NCBI RefSeq assembly: GCF_018320785.1
Contig: NC_054886.1
Span: forward strand, 35,771,020 to 35,835,019
Source of the DNA: Cheilinus undulatus
Lineage: Eukaryota; Chordata; Actinopteri; Labriformes; Labridae
Length of the DNA: 64,000 nt
Direction of reading: 5' to 3'
The notes below the pieces were generated by a model that saw only the letters and a list, made by a program, of their open reading frames with translations, was not told where the DNA came from and ran no database searches. Shown here one piece after another: positions 44,733 to 56,432 of the stretch. How positions within the stretch are numbered: position 1 is the stretch's first letter; each line of letters opens with the position of its first letter. The position numbers and the translations under genes were made by a program.

Positions 44733-45784
44733 AAGTGTTGGGATAGTTACTGAAAAACAGTAACTAGTTACAGTTAATAGTTACTGCTTTCAAAAAGTAA
44801 CTGTTAGTAAGTGAGGAACTGCATTTTAAAAGCAACTCAAGCATTACTTTTTTTTTTACTTCAATCCTCATTATTGTACACATCACTTTAATGTGTGTTG
44901 TTGTGTCAATGTGAGAGGAAATAACTGTCATATAAGGTTGTAGCCGTTATCATTATGTTGGAACGTGGTGAAACAGTAGAACTCAGTAGAAATGTTTCTC
45001 AACTTTTGACACTGTTAAAAACATTTTAACACTGTTTAAGAAGTCTAATAAAGATACACTCTACTGACAGAGAAAAGATTAAATCCCAGCTGTTCTCTAA
45101 ATGTCTTTCTGGCGGTCCTCTCTCATCTTACCAGTTTTTTCTTGTTATTTTTCTGAAAGCAGCGGACTACACAGCTTATATCAGAAGCGTGTCTTCAACA
45201 ACATACCTTGCTATCAGTCTGTTTAGTGCTGCCTTGGTGACTCACTAAGGCAGTGATTTAAAATCCAGCCCTGGTTGTTTACATGGAGTGGCTCCTCCTT
45301 GGTCTGCTGTGCTAACGTAAGCTGTACCTGGGTTAGCGTTGTTTGTAGCATCTGTACTTCGGGAGGTTGGAATAACTGTTCTTGGTGGTGGGAAAGTGTT
45401 CTTCCTGTTTTTTTTTTTGTCCTGTATCTCGAGGAGTAATTATGCTCGTATTTCCAAGACAGAGGGCTCACACTCGAGTGCTCAGCCATGATGTGTGTGT
45501 GTGCTTCAGTGCCTGTGTTTGTTTGTGTGTCCGCAGAGGCTCTATTCTCTCACAGGATGCTGATGTTCTTACGTCCCGTCACACTGTGTGCTGAACCGGA
45601 TGTTTACTGACCTTCATGAACGGGTTGTAGGCTGTAAAAGTGATGAGTAATGTGTGATTTAAATTCTCAGTAACTGTAACGGCATTAAAGATTTTAAAAA
45701 GAAACACGTAACACTACTAGTTACTATAAAAAACAACAGAGTTACTGTAACATGTTACTAAACAACACGTTTCTCCCAACATTG
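44733..45784. mobile_element. hAT-like MITE, third copy of the GTGTTGGG family
   Basis: The left AGTGTTGGGATAGTTAC and right CTCCCAACATTG are inverse ends with mutations, and the TAACTAGTTAC arms are retained. Flanks read TTAGATAA before and TTAATAA after, against TTAGATAATAAATG in the unoccupied paralogous flank at 59040, consistent with an 8-bp duplication that lost one base. The interior includes a GTGTGTGTG-rich stretch near 45494-45535. Confidence 0.75.
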
Positions 45785-45789
45785 TTAAT

Positions 45790-45962
45790 AATAAATGTTT
45801 GATCAGAGTAACACTAGTAGGGATCAATGTTTCTCCACTCCACAGAGGGGTCAGATCTGTGTGAAAATGTTATCATGACTCTGAATCAGCTGTGAAAAAT
45901 CTCTAAAGAGGGTTTCTGCTGAGAACTAAGGTGGTTCTGAAGGTAAAAGACGGGCACGCCCA
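45790..45962 (+). repeat. tandem duplication unit 2, left piece
   Basis: These 173 bp are identical to 41771-41943 except for one T-to-C change. They are the left part of the second TRIM unit, cut off from the rest by the 9.47-kb insertion. Confidence 0.9.
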
Positions 45963-46809
45963 CCCAGAGGAAAAGAAAATCCAAAAAGAGATCTCAAAAA
46001 TGTTTCATTTACTTCTCCTAGACAACGATGAGATCTGTGTGACACCAAACTGAGACTAAGGTGTATTTCTCCTGTCTCTCATTTTTTTCTCCTGAGCAAT
46101 AAGATGCACTGAATCTCAGTTTAGTCTCCATTGAAGTTTTAGAAGAGATCTCATCAGCCTCTAATTCAATTCTCAAAGTTTCTCAACTTTTGTGTCTCTT
46201 TGTGATCTCAGGCAGAGAAATAAAAGAGCTCTCTTTATGAACTCAACCTACTCTCATCCCAGCTTCAGTATATGCACCTCACACTTAGCTCACACAGAGC
46301 TGATGAAGAGCTCTCCACAAGCACTCATTGAATTCTCAGACTTAGATACATATTTTGGTGGTTTTTATTCACCTGATATCTTTTTGATTTTATTGTAATC
46401 CACACAATATTTTTTATTTATTATTGTGCACAATGAATTGTTGAAAATGTATGATTGTAGGCTGCAAATATATTCTGCTTTTATATTAATTATATGTTCT
46501 ATAAATCCTTTTAAGTATTGCACTGCATGTGATTCAGTTTTGTCACGGACTACATAAAAGACGTAACATGTTGTAAAATAAAAAACTAAATTTATTAGTA
46601 ACTTGAAGGCTATGAGGTGTCTACTCAACAAAGTATTTACATAAAGTCCTGTATATTATTTCCCCAGATGTCATTTAAAAATACCACTATCATTGCCTCC
46701 AATAAAGAACACATTTGTGAATGAAATTATTCATCAGAACAAAAAACAGAATGCTACACTATGACCCTTGCATTGAGAAAATTTGGTTTATATAATGCTG
46801 AAAAAAGCA

Positions 46810-47202
46810 TTACATTTTCCGTGGATGATCTCCAGAGTTTGTAGAGCTTTTGGGTTCTGTTCCCTCTTCTTGGTTTTTAGCTGAACTGTCCTCAAATGAC
46901 AGGTCATCATCAAACAATAGGACATCATTAAATATCATCCAAAGTACGTTCCCTAACAAATTCTGATAGGTGATCAACAACTGTATCAATGTGAAATGGC
47001 TGTTCAGGTTCCGATTCAACATGAAGTCCAGAGTGATGCATCTCACTTGTTTGTCCACAGCACTGGGATGTATGGTTGGCGTTATGTAGGTCACACAAAT
47101 TTGTGATCAAACAGTATTCCAGGTCAGTACAGTCATCAGCCTTCAGATACGCTTCAGAACTGGTCACTTGCAGTCATCTGGCCTCAAGTCTGATGATTCT
47201 AG
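46810..47202 (-). other. possible exon of a minus-strand gene in the 9.47-kb element
   Basis: A polypyrimidine tract and CTCTAG acceptor (minus strand, near 47203) precede about 390 bp that is mostly open in two adjoining frames. One holds TDLEYCLITNLCDLHNANHT and EPEQPFHIDTVVDHLSEFV. The other holds NDVLLFDDDLSFEDSSAKNQ and ends in a stop at about 46810. The acidic, charged composition looks more like coding sequence than its AT-rich surroundings. I recognise no family, and a frameshift would be needed to join the two frames. Confidence 0.3.
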
Positions 47203-47757
47203 AGAAAAACAAAAGAGGTGGAATATACTCTACCAATTTCTTATCACTTGGCAATGAGTCATGCTGGAGTAAACTGAGATGGTTGCTTTACATTTTTGCA
47301 CATTCATTGTGTTACCTCCGTTCTCCTCTCTTTGTGTGTCCCGATGAAAACAGGGTATAACAGTAAAAAGTTACCATATTTGACACTAACTTGCCAATTT
47401 ATAAGTCATCCAGGTCAAATCCTGTTATAAATCCCCCTTTTATGAGGTTATACTGTGAATGTTTTATTGGATCTGTTCAAGAGAGGTGCTGATTTACTTA
47501 AACAGAAACTTTGGATGCTGTAATTTGTGCTGTTATTAAACTGTACTAGGTTATACTCAGACATGTTCTTAATATTTTGTGAATCCTACATATAAATGTG
47601 ATCTTAGCAGACTGTCTTTTCAAATTTAATTGATTTTTTTATATGTACAAAATCATTAAAGAATGTTGTCAAAAGCAATGGAGCTGAGAGAAGAAAAAAG
47701 AGATGGCCAGTTTTAAATAAAATACCAAAAGTCCAATTTAAGTAAAAGCAAAGGTGT

Positions 47758-48278
47758 TGTGGTGTTTTACTTTGTACATTTTGATTTATTTTGGTAACTT
47801 CCGGTTTCCGGAGTCACTCCTGCTGGCCGCTAACTTTTCTTTGTGTTCCCTGAGGCAATCTCCCCTCCCCCCCGGGTGCTGGGGAGAGATCACACCTGCA
47901 GCGAGTTCTCATCAAAGAGGGACTACTTTAGATCGGCTGCAGCTCTCCACCGGCGCCTGAGTTTTGTCTACCTTCCCTCGCGGTAAACTTCTGCTCCAGG
48001 CTCACACATTTTCTCGAGAAACCCTCAGAGAAGTCTTCAGCGTTTGTTGTAGACCTTTTGAGTAATTTCCAGTGCTTGTGTTTTTGTGACCTGTTCTAAC
48101 GTGCCTCCTCCTTTCTTTTCCAGTGCCTCACTCCCCGCTCACTGCAGCCAGCTCCAGCACTCTCTCCCCCCTGGACTCTTGGACTCACATTCCCTGATTG
48201 CTTACCTGTGCAAATAAAACTGTTAAAACTGCTACTCCGCCTCCGCATCCTGGGTTCTACATCACAAACCACACAACA
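47758..48278 (+). mobile_element. solo LTR with 5-bp duplication GGTGT
   Basis: The 521-bp block begins TGTGGTGTTTTAC and ends CCACACAACA, with GGTGT on each side (47753-47757 and 48279-48283). TG...CA ends, a 5-bp duplication, and an AATAAA (in TGTGCAAATAAAACTG) followed by a GC-richer R-like end are all LTR features. There is no internal retroviral or gypsy coding region nearby, so two LTRs have recombined to one. It is inserted in the 9.47-kb element and is therefore younger. Confidence 0.75.
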
Positions 48279-48289
48279 GGTGTTAAAAT

Positions 48290-50060
48290 ACGAATTTGGT
48301 AACAGTTAAAGTTACCCATATGAATAGTACTTGAGTAGAAGTCTTAAATTATGTGTAGTGTATTGTAGTGTAGTTTAGTATATTGTACTGCAGTGGACTG
48401 ATCAATAAAATGTGTCTCCAAAATGTAGTGGAGTGGAAATATCAGCAGGTATTAGTAAAGTGACAATATATAAAAATTATAAAATGCTAATTTCCTCACC
48501 TTTCTTCTGTATCTTCTGTACTTTGTTGGCTCTTCACTTTTCTTCTCCAGAGTCGTACTTATGTGCCATTTTCAAACGTATTCAAAATATGTCTGTAAAA
48601 AAGCAAAAGTGGAAATAAGCATTTCATAAACTAAACATAAATTCATAATACCGTATGTCTATCTGTTTTTACAGCACAAATGATCACAAACATGCATGCA
48701 TACACAGTTTACAGGTTATTTACACAAATATGAGAGAAGCAATGCTGACTAGCTGGAACAAGACTAAAATCTGTTTAATAAGATATTTTTTTCTGTACAT
48801 ACAATGTGACTCTGCATCAAAAAATAGAATACAATTAAACCTGACAGAAACTTTACCTGCACAAATTATTTCTTTCTTATCTTTGAAATTACGAAAAGAG
48901 GTATGTTGTGGTAGCAATTTTATTTTCAATTGTATCAAAATAAGCAACACACATTTAATTAATGAAGACTTAAAGACGTGTGGGCGATCAACCAGCTACA
49001 CAGCAGTTTAAAATTTACCAGGTATATAAATAAAACTGGGCTACATGTATGAACCAGCTGTAATGATTTAAAAAGCCAGACTTTTGAAATGATATGGCCA
49101 TTACAATAAAGAATTTTAAATATTTCCTTCCTCATTTAATTAATATTTTTATTTTATTTACAATTTTTTCACGTTTTGAGTGCCTGAATTTTGCCTTTTA
49201 AACTGGATACTGTCTGCAGTGTTTGTCAACTTCTATAGCTGGATCATTTTGTCGTTTTCAGATAAAGATATTTCCCTCAGCATTATAATATAAAACTATC
49301 ACGTAGTAGTTAATGATTTGGTACCTTACTCAGCTCTGATCAGAGTTTATCACAGTAAACAGGGGACGTTGTTTAGCAAGTTACCATTAACTTTAGCTAG
49401 CGAGGCAGAGGGCAACCTGACTGAAATTAGGGATGAGTAGAGTCTTTTTCATGTATATAATTAAGTTAGATTACATGTTTATACGTTTTTTAAAGAGTTG
49501 ATGCCCTGAAGTCGCGTCAGTTACTCCCTACCTCCTGACATCTGCGCCTGTCTGTCCGTGAGTGTCGACAACTTCTGGATTTATTCAACTGCAGGGAGAG
49601 GAGAGGGAGGTTGGACCGAACCACTTTGGAGCACTGGAGGGGGGACAGGGACGGTCTTTAAAATCTTTAACCAGATTAATTTGTGTATGCAACCCAAAGA
49701 AGGGCATTCAAGGCATATCATGTAAAACATAACTACATGTTTTCAATGAAATTAGCATTTTTTTTTGGGGGGGGGGCAATTCAGTGATTGTCTAGGATTG
49801 AGGGGGTCCAAAACACCCCCTCCACTTGATTTTCACCTATGCATACCTAAAATCATTCAACTGATTAAAACGTCCCAGTGGCAGATACTTTTTCTTAAAA
49901 TGCATCATAAATAACTTTAGATTGGACGTGGATTAGATTGCATTTGGCCCAAATCTTGAACTGTGAACCCAGCCGCAACGTCGTCAGTTCATTGGAAGAG
50001 AGCGCCATCAGTCACTTACACTGCATCCTGATTGGTTAATCCAAACGGGGCTGATTTAAC
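48290..50060. other. AT-rich interior of the 9.47-kb element, no gene assigned
   Basis: Most of this stretch is AT-rich with short open frames and no recognised family. Between 49500 and 49650 composition rises (CTGACATCTGCGCCTGTCTG, GTGTCGACAACTTC), perhaps an upstream exon or promoter. A G run stands at 49768-49777. Confidence 0.4.
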
Positions 50061-50640
50061 GTTCGTAGTGTAGTGGAGTAACGGAATGGAGCACGAAACC
50101 GTCTCAGGATAAAAAAGAAGGTAAGCCACATCTTTGTCAAACGAAATGTTGATAAAAGTAAGAACATTTTAGAGTATCTTGTTCGAGTATCTTGTCCTGA
50201 TACTTCCTGAAGAAACTGGTCGGCATATGTGGTAAAAAGTAAAGCTAGCTAGCGAGGCTGTTAGCCAGAACCTCATGTAGGTTAGCTAACTGTTAACTTA
50301 CTGCAGTAACATTTAATCATGGGAGAATCACCTGGATGCCCAATTTATGTAAATATAGTATATTTATTTAGATACTCAGTCACAGTCTGGATTTTTATCT
50401 GATGTTCCTTCAGGATCCCTCTGTGTTGCTGTTGTTTCTCTGGTGGATTTTAGATGTTTTTCAGGTCCTGAGTGGTCTGATATGGTAAAATTAACATGAT
50501 TTACTATCCAAATATATCTACATGTGTTGTACTCTGTTCCCAAATACAAGACATAATGACAGGATGAAGTAAGGAGTTTAAGCAGCTTTTTAAGTTGGCT
50601 AATTAAAATGTGATGCACTTGTATGTATTTAACAGAATGG

Positions 50641-53600
50641 ATGGCCCAGCAGCAAACACTAAAAAGGAGCTGCCCAGAAGAGCAAGAAAACCCAACGAAG
50701 AAGAAACGTGTCTATGAACCAGACCCTGACTCACCTAGAGATGACCGAGATGGTAACTGAGCTATTGTTTTACTACATGGTTTAGCTGTCTTTAAAGTAA
50801 CTGTTATTTTGAATATTTGAATCTATAACTGGTATTATTATCAATGAATCTGCAGCTTCAGGCACAAACACTGGTTTACAGGATTTTTGTAAAGAAATGA
50901 CAGAGAAGTAAGAGTAATCCTCCAGTCCAGTTGAAACTGTGTGTGTTTTAGTGGAAGAATTTTGCAGCTCGGTTGGTCACATTATCACTACATTTGGGGC
51001 TGGGAGATTGATTTGGAAATGTTATTATTATTACTTTTTTAAATCTCTCATTTGAAAAAATAGATACTGTTTTGCCTGGAAGGGCATGAAATTGCAAATA
51101 GGTAGAAGTTGATACTGCAGAAGTTGTGTTGCCACTTGTTTGCTGATTTTAGGATTTAACTGTTTAAAATGTATTGACAGTTTACTGAACATTTTCAGCA
51201 GCTTGACCTTAACTAAAGGCAATTTTGAAGAGAGGACAGGCCAAGGTGACAAAAACAGAAGAATATCAAGAACAGAAGTTTGCTAAATACAATCTTTTCA
51301 TTCAACAGCATTGTAAAAAGCTAAAAATTGATATAAAATGAATTATCTCACATAAAAAAACTCCCACCAGCACACCTGGACACAGATCATGACCCTTTTC
51401 TATCCTACTCTATTCTCAACAGTTTATTGGTTTATACATTAATAATAGTGAACTTTATTTGCATAGCACCTCTGATACAATTATTGCAAGTCAAAGTGCT
51501 TTACAACAAAGAATTACAGCATCAGGTGTGTCATAGAAAATGTGTAAAAAATTAAAATGCATTATCATAAAATAATGAAATGAAAAACAAAGTGAAAAGA
51601 TAGAATATGGAGTGCATAAATCAAATAATGAACACTATTTAAAAGAGTCACGTGAGTGCAGAAGTGTCAGGAAAATGCACAATTAGGCTTCTAAATTTAA
51701 TGCTATTTAAAGGCATTAGTAAAGAGAGAGTTTGTGCTAAGGTCTAAGAGGATTAGAATTAGACCAATAGGATATAGTAGCATGTTTCTTGCATCACTTA
51801 TTCCATCTTATTTTTGATTTTTTTTTTTTTAATGCAGAGGAGTGCCAAAATGCTTTAGTATTTGGGAAACATGGAAAGGTGCCAGATGGAAAGACAGTCC
51901 TGGATCAGTCCAAAGTCAGTGGAATTCTAAGTAAGTACACTGATCATTTAGTAGTTAAAAAAAGAAATGTTATGGAAAATTGTTGGAAATTAATTGGTAA
52001 AAACATGTGGGAACCCAATATAGAGAGCCAAAGGTGTATCCCTTGGGACCTTATTTTGGAAAAAATATATGTGGCAGTGAACAATAAGAGATAACTAATC
52101 ATTTGATCATGTTTGAATTATGTCATGATTTACACATATGATGCTGGTCAATTTAAAATACAACATTACAACTCATAAAGTCACAGATGTTGAAAAACTG
52201 TACGAGACTGTGAAAATATGTAATTATTAAGACAACACACCCAAGAGTTGCACAGGTGACGTCATGCTAACTACAGCTGTTGAATCCAGTGCTAACATGA
52301 TGCCGGTGTGTTTTGTGCTGGGACGTAGGTACACATATATTGGCTACATTGGCTCTTGCTTGTTCTTTGGCTATCTGGCTGAAAAGGAACATGAGTCACT
52401 GGATAAAGCACATCAGGCAAGATACATTTGTGCATCTAACAGCTAAGCTCATGCTACTGATGTATAGTATGTTGTGTAAGATGAGAGTATTAGTTTACTG
52501 TCCAGGTTGATACAAAACTACTAAATTCTAACTATTTTCACGCTTATTTTTTTAATAACAGCAGGGTAACATTTTGTAGTGATATACATTAACAAATGTT
52601 TAAGTCATTCACAGTTCATGGGATCAGAAATTAAGTTGTCTTTTGTTATTTATTGTCATACATATTAGGGGTGCCATGATTTTCCAAATCCTTGATTTGA
52701 TTGGATTTTCAGTTTTAGGGTCACAATCAATTAGATTCTTGATCTTCTGTTCTCTTTAGCACAGATGGCAATACCACTTTTAGACTGTCTGATCTAGATT
52801 AATTGCTTTTATGCAATAACTCATTTAATTTTGGATTCTTCATTTAAAACATGGTTTACATGGTGTCATGATTGATATAATCTCCATTATTTGTTAACAA
52901 TGTGCCACACTATAGCCTTATTGTCAAATTGAGATAATTTATTAACAACATAATTTAAAAATAAACTATTTTCTTGTTGGCAACGTTAATTTTGTTGGCA
53001 CAACTCATTTGGAAGGCAATAAATCAGGGTTCATTTTAACAGTTTTTAAAATGAAGTCTCAGTCTTAGTCTTTAGATTAAATGCTGTTTAGTTTAAGTCA
53101 CTTTTTAAACATTTATAACCTTTTATAGTTTTAGTCTAGTTTTAGTCCATAAAGATTTTAGTCTTGACCTTTAATCCAAGCATTTATTTTCTTACCTGAA
53201 TCTGGAACCAAACCATGGTAGTGTGTTCTCTGCACTCTGCCAAACCTGCTTTCTACAGCTGAGAGGCAGAAGAAATACAGATGCATTGTTTTTGACAGAT
53301 TTACCCACAGTGGAGAAATATCACAGATTTTGATTGACTGAAAAAAACTTAATTACATTTTAGTCTAGTTTTAGTCATCTTAATGAAAACTAAACTTACT
53401 TTGAGTCAGTTTTTGTCATCAAAGATCTATTTTTGTTAGTCTTCATCTAGTCTTTCTCATGTAAAAAGGCTGTTCACGTTCATTTTTAGTCATAGTTTTA
53501 GTCGACAAAACTAACACTGCAATATGTTGATTTCAGAAAAGCAGGAGTAAGTTTGGTTCATGTGTTTCCTATATCAGCAGTTGCCATGGTGTCTTAATTG

Positions 53601-54708
53601 GCACTTTCAGGTTAGAGGAGGTAATGTTCACTTGCAGTACAGTGGCCACAACCACAATAAGCTCTGTTTTTTTTGTCCCTCTTGGCCTGCCTGCTTTACA
53701 TGACACTGGGGGCGTGGCTAAATCCTTGATTATTCTTTTAATTTTGAAGGTCGAGATCATGATGTCATTCCTATTAATATCCGATTTGAATCGAGATAGA
53801 AAAATACATATTTTTTTTCCAGAAATAAGGTCCCATAAGGTCCACTAGAAGAGGTTGACTTTGGCTTTCTATATGGAGCTCTGAGAATGGTTGACTGCAA
53901 CTTTCTCATTACCAGGTTGTCCAACACAAGCGTTTGGGGTTGTGACACAAGACTGTGCTAGAGTTCTATACTGGACCTTTAAGAAGCTTGTATCAGAAAT
54001 GTATTCCCCTCAAATGCCCTTAATCAATTGTAATTGATAACCAATAAACTAATAGTTGCAAATTTAAAAAAAAATCAGTTTTAGCATCAACCTGTGTCAA
54101 CCAAGTGTTTTTGTTTTTCAATAAAGCTTCATCTACCTCATGCACTGATTAACATGCATTTAACCATCAACTTTTTCAATCTAAAGAAATGCAGCATTAT
54201 TTTCAAAAATGAAGTTGTTGTAATTCTAGTTTTTATTTCTAGTTTGTTTTTTTCCTTTGTCTTCTGCCCTTTCTCCTCACATTCATCACCACATATAGCT
54301 AAATTTGTGGATACTTTCTAAAGTATTGGGACCCCATATATCATGTAGCTACATTTAATGTTGTGGTTGTTTAAGGTTTTCAGTGTCCCCAGTTTTACTG
54401 CGTTCTCTTGTGTGAACCATAGAGATATTACAATAAGAATTTTCAATATCAGGATAATAAAAAAGCTCTACTGTTGTGATAACTGCTGTTAGATTATCCA
54501 AGTTTTAATTAGTGCTGTTTCTCTTTCTTTTATTCTTGCAGCTTACATCATGTGCTGTAGTGCACTGGATGGATGGACACTGGTTGAGAAAAGTAAGGTC
54601 AAAAAAGCTGTCATAAACAAATGTCACATCAGAGCTACAAACACATGGACAATTGATGAGATGACCATGTTTAAAAAAGCCCTTACAATGCTGCATGATG
54701 GGCCTTAA
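50641..54708 (+). CDS. small three-exon gene of unknown function inside the 9.47-kb element (123 aa)
   Basis: Exons 50641-50752, 51838-51930 and 54542-54708 join in one frame through donors GATG|GTAACT and CTAA|GTAAGT and acceptors AATGCAG and TTGCAG. Both acceptors have long pyrimidine tracts. A preceding non-coding exon probably ends at 50120 (AGAAG|GTAAGC) next to an inverted CCAAT box near 50033. The first ATG of the exon (50637) gives only a 26-codon frame; the second, four bases on, gives the long product. The protein has a basic PTKKKRVYEP stretch (a likely nuclear signal) and an acidic DPDSPRDDRDEE hinge. A C-terminal region follows with GKTVLDQSKVSGIL, then W, KVKKAVINKCHI. That pattern (K..LD..K...I, W, K..I..KC) resembles the end of a BEN domain, a DNA-binding fold, but I hold this loosely. 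AATAAA follows at 54974. Confidence 0.5.
51440..51530 (-). mobile_element. retroelement tail
   Basis: AATAGTGAACTTTATTTGCATAGCACC then CAAAGTGCTTTACAA is a reverse-oriented tail like those at 31917 and 33640. It sits in the second intron of the element-borne gene. Only the tail is present. Confidence 0.45.
52667..53820. mobile_element. nested hAT-like repeats within the 9.47-kb element
   Basis: The outer element begins GGGGTGCCATGATTTTCCAA and approaches its inverse near 53780 (ATATCCGATTTGAATCGAGA). The sequences match the fish family with GATTCGATT-type arms, though its right terminus is lost. An inner element spans about 52981-53520, from CAACGTTAATTTTGTTGGC to GTCGACAAAACTAACACTG. It contains the modules TTTTAGTCTAGTTTTAGTC and GATCTATTTTTGTTAGTC that are amplified at 59.4-60.7 kb. 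Non-coding. Confidence 0.55.
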
Positions 54709-54973
54709 AGAAGTTGTTGAATGTTATGTGTTGTAAAGCTGTGCTGATACTTCTTGAAACATTGTTAGAGACACTGTTTGTCCATGTCTGTTTTGAAAAA
54801 TGTAGTTTTATTGATAAGAGGCACATTTATGGTTCAGATTTTATAAGGATGACAATGGTGGAGTAGCCTTAGCTGTTGTTGAAGTGCTAACATGTTATTA
54901 CAGCTATCATAAATACTCAGTTGGGATTGAACTGTTTGTCAAAGTCGATTTACTACTGTTGTTAGTGCACTTT

Positions 54974-54979
54974 AATAAA
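54974..54979 (+). promoter_or_regulatory. AATAAA polyadenylation signal of the element-borne gene
   Basis: AATAAA stands 266 bp after the stop of the three-exon gene, followed by a GT-rich stretch (GTGTGTGAGTGTTC) typical of cleavage-site downstream elements. Confidence 0.55.
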
Positions 54980-56432
54980 GACTTACTAGTACCAACATTG
55001 CTGTGTGTGAGTGTTCATATATCTATTCTTCTATATATGGGTGTGTGTGGGGGCGGGGGTGTCTCAAGTGTGACTCCCTCTAACCTCTAATTGTTCTGTC
55101 TCACCTATTTCTCCTAGTGAATTTTAGGAGATATAGGTGAGAATCACTTATTGCTCCATAGTAGCTCCAGTAATGCTCATTTCTTTTCCAATGGAGAAAC
55201 AAAAGAGCCAATAAAAACACTGAACTGAGATTAGCAAGGTATCTCTCATAAGTCTCTAGAATGACTCCCTCTAATTATTCTGTCTCACCTATTTCTCCTA
55301 GTGAATTTTAGGAGAAATAGCTGAGAAACATTTCAGACACAATAGAAACCAAAATGAGGCTGAGATGAGAATCAAAACTTTGTCTCACAAGCAATAGAAG
55401 AGCAAGCTTTGAGCAGTAGATTTTTCCTCTGGGCAGAACTAGCAGGGTGTACCTAATAAAGTGGCTGGTGTATATTTAATTGTGTGAGTCATCACTGAGG
55501 TAAAACAGCTTCAGACTTGTTATTTGGTTAATGATGCCCAACCCGACATTCCACCTTCATGAATAAACTGGTGTGGCGTTCCTGCTGTGACAAAGCTCCA
55601 CCCCTTCTCCTGTTTTATCTCAGTCAAACCAAGAAATGAGCCGTCCATTTTTTTTTTACATCACTCAGAGGAGACGCACCGACAGACCGACCTACACACA
55701 AGAGCCAGCACCACTTCTTCTGAGAGAGGACAGAAGCAGGGAATACTGGGACTACTGGGAGTACAACCACTGTAACCAGGTACTGGATCCACACAGACAG
55801 AGGTAAAAAGAATCAAAATGAGAGTCATGTTCAGGGACAGGGAGTGGTTTTTAGTGGTTAACAGTTCAAACAGCTTCAAATGAAGTAAAACACATCAGTT
55901 CATCAATCAATCAGACATATTGATCTGTTTTCATGGACACAGGTGGTTTCAGTTCTTAGAGCTTCTATGAATATTGTTGATTTCATTCTGTAACACTCGT
56001 CACTCTGTCACTACCTGACATTTAAAGACATGAACAATCCAGAATAAAAGCTTCTACATGATTCTGTTAGCACTAAAATAATCAATCTTAAAAACGTTTG
56101 TTTACCTCAAAGATTTCAACATTAAAACTTCACCAGAGTATTCTAACAATGAAAATGACATTTTTAATGGTGATAAAAATCCGTGGTTTTGACGGCTGCA
56201 CTACCTGATATTCTTAGGCTTTGAGAGGCCAACATCTAAAATTAATTATTTAGTTTTGAACCCAGAAAATGCATTCAAACACAGTGGTCTTTTGGGTCCA
56301 TTACAGACTGTCTAATGTGAGAGTACCCTCAGTCTGTGATTGTCCTCTGAAATGTGCTGTAGAAATAATCCTGACTCTCTTACCCTCTGCTGTCTTCAGA
56401 TCCTCTCAGAGACTAAATGGCGTCCAAGTTAA

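Larger units (their letters stand above)
45963..55433 (+). mobile_element. 9,471-bp unclassified inverted-repeat element carrying a spliced gene
   Basis: The left end CCCAGAGGAAAA and right end TTTTCCTCTGGG are a perfect 12-bp inverted repeat. The host dinucleotide CA is present on both sides (45961-45962 and 55434-55435) but once in the empty site of unit 1 (CACGCC CA GAACT near 41943). Subterminal DNA on both sides (to about 46330 and from about 55080) is rich in TCTCCTAG-like and GAGATCTC/TCTCAG words, in opposite orientation. Inside are a three-exon plus-strand gene, a possible minus-strand exon, a solo LTR and nested hAT-like repeats. No recognised transposase was found. A 2-bp duplication and these ends do not let me name a superfamily. 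Confidence 0.75.

Noticed and set aside
45494..45535. GT-rich stretch as a regulatory signal
   Set aside because: Simple microsatellite inside a hAT-like MITE; nothing else supports a function.
52264..52510. 60-65-aa open frames in the intron of the element-borne gene as an additional exon
   Set aside because: Contain no acceptor/donor pair compatible with the phases of the neighbouring exons and have no recognisable motif.
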